In this document: positions 5,969-12,250 of the stretch, piece by piece
How the letters are laid out: every line of letters begins with the position of its first letter
Position numbering within the stretch: position 1 is the first letter of the stretch
Program-made: the position numbers and the translations under genes
The notes under the pieces: generated by a model
Told to the model about the DNA's origin: nothing
Seen by the model: only the letters and a program-made list of their open reading frames with translations
The model's database searches: none
Origin: Bifidobacterium breve
GTDB taxonomy: Bacteria; Actinomycetota; Acidimicrobiia; IMCC26256; PALSA-555
NCBI GenBank assembly: GCA_945889545.1
Contig: CAMDCC010000062.1
Coordinates: 1-12,250, forward strand
Direction: 5' to 3'
DNA length: 12,250 nucleotides

Positions 5969-7303
5969 CTACTCCAAGAGATCGCGGGCGACCGCTTCCC
6001 AGAGCACTTCGGAGAGGCCCAACGACTCTTGGTCGACGCGCTCGTCGTTGCCGTGGAACATCGTGGCGTAGTCCTCGAATGCCAACCGGCGGCTGAAGAG
6101 CGCGAACCCGTAACCCACGGAACCGGCGCGGCGGAAGAATCGGTTGTCGGTGCCACCGACCATGAGGAACGGGACGAGCGCGGAATCCTTGACCAACTTG
6201 CTCGTAACTCGGCTGAGTGAGTCCCAGAGCGGCGTGTCGATCGCCGACTCGGTAGCGGGGTCATCGTTCGACTCGATCTCGACCCGATCTGCGAGATCGC
6301 CGAGCGCCTCTTCGAGCATCGCACGGGCCGATGCACCGTCTTGGCCGGGCAGCGTACGGATATCGATCTCGAGCTCCACGAGGTCGGGGATCACGTTGGT
6401 CTTCGTGCCTGCGTGCATGACGGTGGGCGCGAACGTGGTGTGCGTGCACGCGTGGACCAGACGCGACATCCCGAGTGGCAGCTCGGAGAGCGCGTCGCGC
6501 AGGCCGTCGGGGTCGAGGAACGCCTTCGTGATCTCCTCGGGATACGCCATGCCCTCGACGAACTGGCGCCACACCTCATGGATCATCCCGTCGGGTTGGT
6601 ACGCGGAGATTCGGCGCACGACCTCGGCGGCAGTCACCAACGCGTTGTCGGTACGGAACGGTTGCGAACCGTGGCCGGGCGTGCCGCGGATCTTCAGCTT
6701 CGACCAGAACGTGCCCTTTTCGGCGGTGAGCACCGGCAGCTTCACGCCGTCGGCTGTCGGCATCTGATAGCCGCCCGACTCGGTGATCACGTAGTCGGCG
6801 TACACCGCGTCACGCTCGTGCTCGATGAGCCACTTCGCGCCCCATGTGCCGAGCGCCTCTTCGTCGGCGACGGCGAGATAGATGAGCGTCCCCTTGGGCT
6901 TGAACCCGCTGTCGGCAAGATGCTTGAACGCAACCGCTTGCGATGCGGTGATGTTCAGCATGTCGACGGCGCCGCGACCCCACACGAACCCGTCGATGAG
7001 ATCGCCCGAGAACGGATCCTGCGTCCAGCCGTCGGGGTTCACCGGCACCACATCGGTGTGTCCCATGAGCAGCAGGCTCGGCGCCGTCGGATCGGTTCCT
7101 TCAATGCGCGCGACGAGGCTTCCGCGCCCGGGCTGAGGTTCGTACTTCTCGACCTCGAGTCCACTCGTGCCGAGGTACTGCTCGAGCAGGTCGACGCTGC
7201 GCACCTCACCGCCCGACGCCACCTGCCCGTCGTTCACGCAGGCGTTGCGGATCATCTGCTGGAGCAGATCGGTGGTCTCAGCAGTCACATCGGTGTCGGC
7301 CAT
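5969..7303 (-). CDS. M20/M25/M40 family metallopeptidase (ArgE/DapE/ACY1-like)
   Basis: The 444-residue di-zinc hydrolase of peptides or N-acyl amino acids has an intact metal site in order. His82 lies in MGHTDVVP, bridging Asp114 in WGRGAVDM, the Glu148-Glu149 pair in ADEEALG (catalytic base and ligand), Glu175 in ITESGG, and His417 in MFHGNDERV. TPGHGSQPFRTDNA (about 211-224) belongs to the dimerisation (lid) domain. Length and motif order resemble mycobacterial Rv2141c-type proteins. ATG 7303 is preferred over GTG 7312, which would add only three residues; neither has a strong ribosome-binding site. It is the last gene of the four-gene minus-strand cluster, 89 bp downstream of the MBL-fold gene. 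The substrate is not predictable; an N-acyl amino acid would fit neighbours that act on acyl and amide groups. Confidence 0.9.
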   Translation of the reverse strand: MADTDVTAETTDLLQQMIRNACVNDGQVASGGEVRSVDLLEQYLGTSGLEVEKYEPQPGRGSLVARIEGTDPTAPSLLLMGHTDVVPVNPDGWTQDPFSGDLIDGFVWGRGAVDMLNITASQAVAFKHLADSGFKPKGTLIYLAVADEEALGTWGAKWLIEHERDAVYADYVITESGGYQMPTADGVKLPVLTAEKGTFWSKLKIRGTPGHGSQPFRTDNALVTAAEVVRRISAYQPDGMIHEVWRQFVEGMAYPEEITKAFLDPDGLRDALSELPLGMSRLVHACTHTTFAPTVMHAGTKTNVIPDLVELEIDIRTLPGQDGASARAMLEEALGDLADRVEIESNDDPATESAIDTPLWDSLSRVTSKLVKDSALVPFLMVGGTDNRFFRRAGSVGYGFALFSRRLAFEDYATMFHGNDERVDQESLGLSEVLWEAVARDLLE

Positions 7304-7392
7304 CCCGAGCACCGTACCGCTGAGTTCCGTGTGCTGTCAGCGCCGCAACATTGGGCGCCTGAGGGAGATCGACCGGGTCAGGGCGAGAGAGC

Positions 7393-8604
7393 TCAGGCGG
7401 CGCGGTAGAGCAGGCGGCCGTGGTCTTCCCAGCGCTCAGCCTTGCCCTCGATGACCATGTGCTCGAGGTGCGCGAACGTCTCGCTCTCGGCCATCACGCC
7501 CCAGTGACGCTTCGGGAAGATCTCGTGCGCAAGGTCTTGCACGGTTGCCGGCCCCAGCGCGGTCGACGCCGCGAGGATCAGCTCCATCCGCTCTTCATGG
7601 TGGTGCTTGATCGCTTCGACCCGACCCGGCACGTCATCGAACGGATGACCGTGCGCGGGGAGTCCGAGGCGCACGCCGTCGAGCGCGGCCACTAGGTCGA
7701 GCGTCTGGATGTACGACTTCAACGCATCGGCGCCGTTGCCCACGCCCGAGATGTGCGGCGTGATCGACGGCAGCACATGGTCGCCCGAGATGAGCAGACC
7801 ATGCTCTGGATCGAACAGGCACAGGTGGTCGATCGTGTGGCCGGGGGTGTGGATCGAGACCCAGTCGCGATTGGCGAGCTTCACCCGCTCGCCGTGCACG
7901 ACGCGCCGCGTGGGTCGGGGTGGCGCGAAGATCCTGCGCAGCGCGCGGATCGCGAGGCGGCGCGCCAACGGCGGCAGCGGATGCTTGCTCCCGCCCCAGG
8001 GTGTCTCCCCACCCCACGGCACTGAGCCGGCTTGCTGCGCCTCAGTGGGGTCTTCGCGAAGCACGTCGCCCTCGTAGTCATCGATGTGGTCGGCGATGGT
8101 CGGGATCTCCTCGCCGCCGATGTCGAGCGCCTGCGCCGCGGCCGCGGCCATGCGCTCAGCCTCTTCGGCTTCCTTCTCGGTCGGCAGGCGGTTGCGGCGG
8201 TTCGACTCTTCGAGTGACCACGTGGTGAACGCCTTGTGGGTGACGATCTGTGCGCCCGACTCGCGCTTGATACGTCCTGCACCACCGAAGTGATCGGGAT
8301 GCGAGTGCGTGACGATCACCGTGTGGATGTCCTTGACGCCGTACCCCGCCGTCTTCAGGCGTGCCTTGAGCGCGCGCCACGACTTCGGGCCAGGCAATCC
8401 CGGGTCGACAACCGCGAGCCCGCGGTCGTCGAGCAACCCGTACATGTTCACGTGACCGAGCCCCGGCATCCAGATCGGCAGCTGCATCCGGATCACGCCC
8501 GGTGCAACTTCGATCACGGCTTCCGAGGCGGGGTCTTGCTCTTGTTTGTGGGGCCTGGGTGCTGGAGTTCCCGAGTCACCTGGCCGCCGCGCCGTGGCGG
8601 TCAT
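7393..8604 (-). CDS. Metallo-beta-lactamase-fold hydrolase
   Basis: The 403-residue protein carries the classical dinuclear metal motifs THSHPDHFGG (His100, His102, Asp104, His105), TPGHT (His256), SGDH (Asp275) and PAHGHPF (His318). A long insertion (about 130-245) rich in Glu, Ala, Pro and Arg, with a PWGG repeat near 197-204, separates the first and second motifs. The C-terminal part (about 333-403, HHHEERMELILAAS...VQDLAHEIFP) resembles the winged-helix-like tail of LACTB2/glyoxalase-II-type hydrolases. The frame stays open upstream into the amidase gene, but that extension is an out-of-frame shadow. ATG 8604 gives a sensible N-terminus 40 bp after the amidase stop. Likely a thioester, ester or phosphodiester hydrolase; the substrate is unknown. 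Confidence 0.88.
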   Translation of the reverse strand: MTATARRPGDSGTPAPRPHKQEQDPASEAVIEVAPGVIRMQLPIWMPGLGHVNMYGLLDDRGLAVVDPGLPGPKSWRALKARLKTAGYGVKDIHTVIVTHSHPDHFGGAGRIKRESGAQIVTHKAFTTWSLEESNRRNRLPTEKEAEEAERMAAAAAQALDIGGEEIPTIADHIDDYEGDVLREDPTEAQQAGSVPWGGETPWGGSKHPLPPLARRLAIRALRRIFAPPRPTRRVVHGERVKLANRDWVSIHTPGHTIDHLCLFDPEHGLLISGDHVLPSITPHISGVGNGADALKSYIQTLDLVAALDGVRLGLPAHGHPFDDVPGRVEAIKHHHEERMELILAASTALGPATVQDLAHEIFPKRHWGVMAESETFAHLEHMVIEGKAERWEDHGRLLYRAA

Positions 8605-8644
8605 TCCGGCGACACTAACCGGCGCCGCTCCCCGACCCCGCGAC

Positions 8645-10072
8645 TCACCCAGCAGTAGCCAGCGGCGCGAGCTTGGGCCACGGGCGGATCTGTTCGACCA
8701 ATGCCGCGGCGGCGAGGCAGTGCACGTCGTCGTGGCGCCGCGCCACCACTTGCAGCGCGACTGGCAGGCCGTCCACGATGCCGGCGGGGATGCTGCACGC
8801 AGGCTGCCCCGTGAGGTTGAACGGCGCGGTGAACGCAGCCGACAGCCCCATGAGCGAGACCTCCTTGCCATTGACGACGCCACCGAGCGTGCCTTCGGCG
8901 CCGAACGCGGCCGTGGGCGTGGTGGGCGTGAGCACGAGATCCACTTCCTCGAACACTGCAGCCGAAGCGGCGACCGTGGCCCACCGACCCCGCATCGCCT
9001 TGAGGAGGATCTCGGGACGCAGGTGCTCGAACGACGCGACCGACATGCGCATCACATCGCTGAGGTCGGCAACCCGGTCGCGCATCTCCTCGTAGTGATG
9101 CGCCATCTCGTTGACAGTTCCGAGCACCGTCCACGACGTGCCCGGTTTCGGAAGCTCGATCGGCACGTCCACGAGTTCCATCCCCGCGACGTCGATGAGC
9201 GCTTCTGCGGCTTCGCGCGCCAGGGCCGACACCGCATGTTCGGTGCTCGCATACCCGAGCGTCGAGGACCACGCGACGCGCAGCCCGCGCAGTGCCGCGA
9301 TGGCTTCCCCCGAGACGATGCGACCCTCGAACGGTTCGGACTTCGCGAGTGAATAGGGGTCAGTGAGCGTGGGCCCGGCAATCACATCGAGATAGCGCGC
9401 GCTGTCGCGCACCGAGCGGACCATCGGGCCGTGCACCGCCGTCTGCGAGAAGCTGAACATCGACGGACCGGTGCCGGCGAAGCCGTACGTGGTCTTCATG
9501 CCCGGGAGTCCGCAGTACGCGGCGGGGATGCGGATCGAACCGCCGCCGTCGCCGCCGGTGCACGCGGGGAACAAACCCGCAGCGACCGCCGACGCCGACC
9601 CACCCGATGATCCGCCGGGCGTGTGCTCGGTGTTCCACGGGTTGCGTGTGATCCCGTGGAGCGGCGTGTTCGTGAAGCTCACTGCTCCGAACTCCGATGC
9701 CGTCGTCAGTCCGACCAAAACCGCACCCGCGCCCCGCAGCCGCGTGATCTCGGCAGAGTCGTGCGCGGCCACGCGGTGCTTGTAGATCAGTGACGCCTCG
9801 GTGTCAGGCCAGCCCTCGACGCTCACCAGCTCCTTGACCCCGATGGGGACGCCGGCGAGCGGTCCAGGGTCGCGACCCGCGGCAACCGCACTGTCGATCT
9901 CGTCCGCACGAGCTCGGGCTTGATCGACGTCGAGGTAACAGACCGCGTTCAGGACCGGGTTGATGCGCTCGATCCGCTCGAGATGGGTTTCGAGCAGCTC
10001 CTTCGCGCTGCAGTCTCCAGCCCGAACCGCATCGGCGAGCTCCCATGCGTCGCGCTCAAACATCTCGGTCAC
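8645..10072 (-). CDS. Amidase signature (AS) family enzyme
   Basis: The 475-residue AS-family hydrolase has a full Ser-cisSer-Lys triad. Lys80 lies in GVPIGVKELVSVEG, cis-Ser155 in TPGGSSGGSASAVAAG, and nucleophile Ser179 in GGDGGGSIRIPAAYCGL. The 24-residue Ser-Ser spacing equals that of fatty acid amide hydrolase. The C-terminal part has the usual DLVLTPTTPTAAF and FTAPFNLTGQPACSIPAG segments. Length is typical. The start is GTG 10072, overlapping the acyltransferase TGA by 4 bases (GTGA), so the two are probably translationally coupled; an ATG nine bases inside is an alternative. The GatA subunit is unlikely because no gatB or gatC is near. A fatty-acyl amide or aryl amide substrate is possible, but only inferred from the neighbouring lipid acyltransferase. 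Confidence 0.92.
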   Translation of the reverse strand: MTEMFERDAWELADAVRAGDCSAKELLETHLERIERINPVLNAVCYLDVDQARARADEIDSAVAAGRDPGPLAGVPIGVKELVSVEGWPDTEASLIYKHRVAAHDSAEITRLRGAGAVLVGLTTASEFGAVSFTNTPLHGITRNPWNTEHTPGGSSGGSASAVAAGLFPACTGGDGGGSIRIPAAYCGLPGMKTTYGFAGTGPSMFSFSQTAVHGPMVRSVRDSARYLDVIAGPTLTDPYSLAKSEPFEGRIVSGEAIAALRGLRVAWSSTLGYASTEHAVSALAREAAEALIDVAGMELVDVPIELPKPGTSWTVLGTVNEMAHHYEEMRDRVADLSDVMRMSVASFEHLRPEILLKAMRGRWATVAASAAVFEEVDLVLTPTTPTAAFGAEGTLGGVVNGKEVSLMGLSAAFTAPFNLTGQPACSIPAGIVDGLPVALQVVARRHDDVHCLAAAALVEQIRPWPKLAPLATAG

Positions 10073-11496
10073 GCTTCGTCACTCTCCGGAAGCCGATCGT
10101 GGGCCAGCTTGGTCAACTCGGCGAAGGCATCGTCGATGCCGGCTTCGAGCACTTCGAGATCGGGCCACTGGTTCCGATCGGCGAGCAAACCAATGTGGAA
10201 CGTGCCGCAGTACGAGAGCACGGCAACGCCGAGGTTGAGGTTCCGGGTGAGCGGGACCATCGGATACGCCTCGAGCATCCGCGCGCCCATGCAGTACAGC
10301 GGGAACTGCGGGCCGGGCACGTTTGTGCACACGAGGTTGATGAACGGCTGGTGGTGGATGAGCCGCGACGCGAGGCCGAGCATCGTGGGCGCGGCGTACT
10401 CGCTGAGGCCGAGCAGCGCGGCGGCACCGACTGCCTGTTCGCGCTCCTTCAGGTCGGCGGTCTTCGCTTGCACCGCGGCCAAGCGCGCGAGCGGATCGGG
10501 CTCGCCAACGGGCACCGACACGAACATCGCCGACAGGCGATTGCCGAGCTTCATGTGGTCGGTTTCATCGCGCACGGACACCGGACAGAAGACCTTGATC
10601 GTGAGATCGGGATCGAGCTCACCGCGCGAGTCGAGCAGACGCGCCAGGCCGCCGGCCACTCCGGCAAGCACCACGTCGTTCACCGTGCCGCCGAACGCGG
10701 CGCGCACGGCCTTCACGTCGTCGAGCGGGACGGTGACGGTGCCGAAGCGGCGGGTCCGTCCGACGACCGGGTTGTTCAACGACGTCTTCGGCGCCACGAG
10801 CGTGCCATCGGCGAGCGTGGACACCTGACGAGCGAGTGACCCGACGCGCCCCGCGGCGCGGCGCGGCACTTCGAGCACGTTGCGCGCGGTACGAGCGACG
10901 GCGCCGGTGCTTTCCACCATGCCACGCGCGGTGTCGATGAGCAGGCGCGCGGCTGTGGGCGCCGGTTGCGGTTCCCACGGCACCGGTTCGTCGAAGGTGG
11001 GCTCCGTTGTGAAGTCGAGAAGGACGGTGGCCACGTCGACGCCGGAGATGCCGTCAACGAGCGCGTGATGGGTCTTCTGGATGAGCGCGACGTTGCCGCC
11101 CTCGAGGCCTTCGACGAACCACAGCTCCCAGAGGGGGCGCGTACGGTCGAGGACCTGCGCCTGGATCCGTTCGAACAGCGCGAGCAGCTCGCTGCGCGAT
11201 CCTGGGGCCGGGAGCGCGGTGAGCCGCACGTGGTACCCGATGTCGAAGCGCTCGTCGTCGACCCAGATCGGCTGACCGGCTTCGAGCGGCACCAACATCA
11301 CCCGCTTGCGGAACCGTGGGATGCGGTGCAATCGAAACGCAACGAGGTCGCGTACATCGCCGATCCGGAAGCGGCCTTCGGGCCCGAAGAACGAACCACC
11401 CTCCAGCACTGTGAGCGCGCCGACGTGCATGGGCGTCTCGAGGCGCTCGAGGTGCAAGAAGCTGGCGTCGAGCCCGCTCAATCGGTCGTAGGCCAT
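10069..11496 (-). CDS. Wax ester synthase/diacylglycerol acyltransferase (WS/DGAT) family protein
   Basis: The 475-residue acyl-CoA-dependent O-acyltransferase belongs to the actinobacterial triacylglycerol/wax-ester family. Motifs in order are the N-terminal LSGLDASFLHLERLETPMHVGAL, RTRPLWELWFVEGL (PLW 121-123), the catalytic HHALVDG (143-149), TVNDVVLAG (ND 273-274), and NLVCTNVPGPQFPLY (388-401). Length fits the family. These enzymes act at the cytoplasmic membrane face on long-chain acyl-CoA plus diacylglycerol or fatty alcohol. The start is ATG 11496 because MAYDRLSGLDASF matches the family N-terminus; no good ribosome-binding site precedes it. It is the first gene of a four-gene cluster, overlapping the amidase by 4 bp. 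An operator-like palindrome lies about 75-90 bp upstream. Confidence 0.92.
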   Translation of the reverse strand: MAYDRLSGLDASFLHLERLETPMHVGALTVLEGGSFFGPEGRFRIGDVRDLVAFRLHRIPRFRKRVMLVPLEAGQPIWVDDERFDIGYHVRLTALPAPGSRSELLALFERIQAQVLDRTRPLWELWFVEGLEGGNVALIQKTHHALVDGISGVDVATVLLDFTTEPTFDEPVPWEPQPAPTAARLLIDTARGMVESTGAVARTARNVLEVPRRAAGRVGSLARQVSTLADGTLVAPKTSLNNPVVGRTRRFGTVTVPLDDVKAVRAAFGGTVNDVVLAGVAGGLARLLDSRGELDPDLTIKVFCPVSVRDETDHMKLGNRLSAMFVSVPVGEPDPLARLAAVQAKTADLKEREQAVGAAALLGLSEYAAPTMLGLASRLIHHQPFINLVCTNVPGPQFPLYCMGARMLEAYPMVPLTRNLNLGVAVLSYCGTFHIGLLADRNQWPDLEVLEAGIDDAFAELTKLAHDRLPESDEA

Positions 11497-11555
11497 GAAG
11501 GCAAAAGGCTACCGATCTTGTGTTTGCGGCGAAACGGCCCCACCCACCATTGATG

Positions 11556-11586
11556 TGGCGTCAGAACATTGTTTTGGCGTCAAAAC
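11556..11586 (-). promoter_or_regulatory. Candidate operator upstream of the WS/DGAT gene
   Basis: gttttggcgtcaaaac (11571-11586) is a 6-4-6 hyphenated palindrome (gttttg/caaaac). Its right 12 bases, tggcgtcaaaac, recur at 11556-11567 as tggcgtcagaac, 11 of 12 identical and 19 bp apart, about two helical turns. The stretch is AT-rich for this genome and lies 60-90 bp upstream of the acyltransferase start. A TTGACG on the minus strand could be a -35 box, but I see no convincing -10 box at the right spacing. It would fit a TetR- or GntR-like dimer site; the regulator is not in the window. Confidence 0.35.
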
Positions 11587-11700
11587 CCCCGACGGGCTCA
11601 GACTCAAGCGGTATCCGGGTCGGGCCGAAGTACTGGGTGCGCTCGAACAAGTTGGGGCGCCCCGGAGGCGGCTGGGCACGAATCCGTCTCGACAGGGCGC

Positions 11701-11767
11701 CCCTCCATCCGGAGGGTTCCCGCAGCGGTGGGGCTGGGCAGTGACCGCTCGTTGCGGGAACCGTTCC
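11701..11767. repeat. Nested inverted repeats
   Basis: Three structures are chained. ccctcc/ggaggg is at 11701-11706 and 11711-11716, with loop atcc. ggttcccgca/tgcgggaacc is a perfect 10-bp pair at 11715-11724 and 11753-11762, extendable by four pairs with two G-T wobbles. ggaac-c-gttcc (11757-11767) competes with the previous stem. The overlaps mean the stems are mutually exclusive in part, as in RNA switches, but also as expected of palindromic regulatory DNA. Confidence 0.7.
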
Positions 11768-11791
11768 GGACGAACACGTCCACATGTGGCC

Positions 11792-11828
11792 CTGACCGAG
11801 CCGCAACCGGATCATGCAACTCGGTCAG
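11792..11828 (-). terminator. Possible terminator hairpin of the LPXTG-protein gene
   Basis: ctgaccgag (11792-11800) and ctcggtcag (11820-11828) form a perfect 9-bp stem with a 19-nt loop, starting 20 bases past the stop of the surface-protein gene on the minus strand. There is no T-run afterwards, and the loop is long, so intrinsic termination is uncertain. A 10-bp palindrome ccacatgtgg (11780-11789) lies directly beyond. Confidence 0.45.
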
Positions 11829-11848
11829 AGTGCAGGCAAATGCCCTCG

Positions 11849-12250
11849 TCAGGCGGCCAAAGTTGGCCGCGACGGGCGCCACCGCCACGCGAGCCACGTA
11901 CCGAGGGCGATACACGCGACGCCAAACGCGGCGAGTGGCGCACTGGTGGAGCCCGTGGCCGGCAGCTTCGGTGGCGCGGCCGGTGGCACGACCGGCGGTT
12001 CCGCGGGTGGCTCGGGCGGAGTGACGGTCACGACTTCGTAGCGGTAGCAGACCTGCACGCCGGCCGACACGAACGTGTTGATCTGGGCCTGGACGTTGCC
12101 ACCGCCACCCATGAACGTCTCCGAGATGCTGGTGGAGAGATGGAACGGCACCGTGCCTGCGCCGGTGAACGCGGACAGCACCGGCGCGTCGGTTGCCGTC
12201 ACGCCACTCGCGCTCTCGTCGCGAGTAGTGAGTGCTTGCGTGACGGCGCT
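11849..12250 (-). CDS. LPXTG-anchored surface protein, C-terminal part (choice-of-anchor-E-like), partial
   Basis: The frame is open from the window's right edge, so the start is missing; 133 residues are visible. They end in a sortase sorting signal: LPATG, then a hydrophobic span (about APLAAFGVACIALGTWLAW) and a basic tail (RWRPSRP). Before it is a Pro-rich wall-spanning linker (TPPEPPAEPPVVPPAAPPK). The preceding segment LSAFTGAGTVPFHLSTSISETFMGGGGNVQAQINTFVSAGVQVCYRYEVV resembles the end of choice-of-anchor E domains, in which FTG-GTV and a late GNV...V-V-Y-Y pattern are usual; this family call is from memory and moderate. A valine codon GTG at 12202 could look like a start but is internal. 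The protein should be secreted and covalently attached to peptidoglycan. No sortase gene is in view. Confidence 0.8.
   Translation of the reverse strand, partial: SAVTQALTTRDESASGVTATDAPVLSAFTGAGTVPFHLSTSISETFMGGGGNVQAQINTFVSAGVQVCYRYEVVTVTPPEPPAEPPVVPPAAPPKLPATGSTSAPLAAFGVACIALGTWLAWRWRPSRPTLAA

Larger units (their letters stand above)
11497..11848. other. Gene-free 352-bp region with inverted repeats
   Basis: No open frame here has recognisable protein features. The part next to the acyltransferase (11556-11586) holds two near-identical 12-mers and a palindrome, and probably carries its promoter. The middle and right parts (11701-11828) hold a run of inverted repeats listed separately. No tRNA cloverleaf was found. 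Confidence 0.65.

Noticed and set aside
6341..7408. Plus-strand frame of 355 codons opposite the M20 peptidase
   Set aside because: Antisense shadow; the minus strand has a complete M20 metal site.
8605..8883. N-terminal extension of the MBL-fold protein to 496 residues
   Set aside because: The extra 93 residues are Arg/Ser/Trp-rich and overlap the amidase C-terminus in another frame. ATG 8604, after the amidase stop, gives the normal start.
9920..10828. Plus-strand frame of 302 codons opposite the amidase/acyltransferase junction
   Set aside because: Ser/Arg/Thr-rich shadow crossing two genes with full catalytic motifs.
11600..11770. tRNA or other standard RNA gene
   Set aside because: Stems are present, but no cloverleaf with a T-loop and anticodon arm could be built.
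11569..12024. Plus-strand frame of 151 codons across the gap and the surface-protein gene
   Set aside because: Arg/Ala/Ser-rich shadow; the minus strand has a clear LPATG sorting signal and linker.

Overview
This is a high-GC chromosomal window with actinobacterial character. Codons are strongly G/C-ending, GTG starts are common, and stop-start overlaps of the GTGA type occur twice. The gene set (CaiB/BaiF CoA transferase, ACAD10/11-type phosphotransferase, WS/DGAT acyltransferase, PAC2-domain protein, LPXTG surface protein) suggests an actinobacterium, perhaps of the Acidimicrobiia. That assignment is inference from gene content only; no rRNA or tRNA is visible.

Layout. Positions 1-1541 (+): an aminoglycoside-phosphotransferase-fold kinase, then, 3 bp later, the ribosome-rescue hydrolase ArfB. 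Positions 1568-3156 (-): a two-gene ABC exporter, with ATPase and ABC-2 permease overlapping by 4 bp, convergent with arfB. Positions 3157-3302: a short divergent intergenic region with a perfect 13-bp hairpin. Positions 3303-4505 (+): a class III CoA transferase. Positions 4506-5044: 539 bp with no credible gene, bounded by long near-perfect inverted repeats. Positions 5045-5944 (+): a PAC2-family protein. Positions 5969-11496 (-): four same-strand genes that look like one transcription unit: WS/DGAT acyltransferase, amidase (4-bp overlap), metallo-beta-lactamase-fold hydrolase, and M20 metallopeptidase. Positions 11497-11848: 352 bp of non-coding DNA rich in inverted repeats. Positions 11849-12250 (-): the C-terminal part of an LPXTG-anchored surface protein that continues past the window edge.

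Functionally, the protein-coding content is mostly recognisable acyl-CoA/lipid and amide-hydrolysis metabolism plus housekeeping. The kinase and the CoA transferase both belong to families associated with acyl-CoA metabolism. The minus-strand cluster joins one acyltransferase to three hydrolases, which suggests a shared amide or ester substrate, but the substrate cannot be read from sequence.

The least explained signals are non-coding. They are the 57-bp inverted-repeat arms around 4520-4988, where GC skew flips sign between two co-oriented genes; short tandem duplications that carry the stop codons of three genes; the palindrome-dense stretch 11701-11828; and an operator-like palindrome upstream of the acyltransferase. 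I see no complete undescribed protein system such as a defence island or biosynthetic cluster; the inverted-repeat element is the best candidate for something undescribed.
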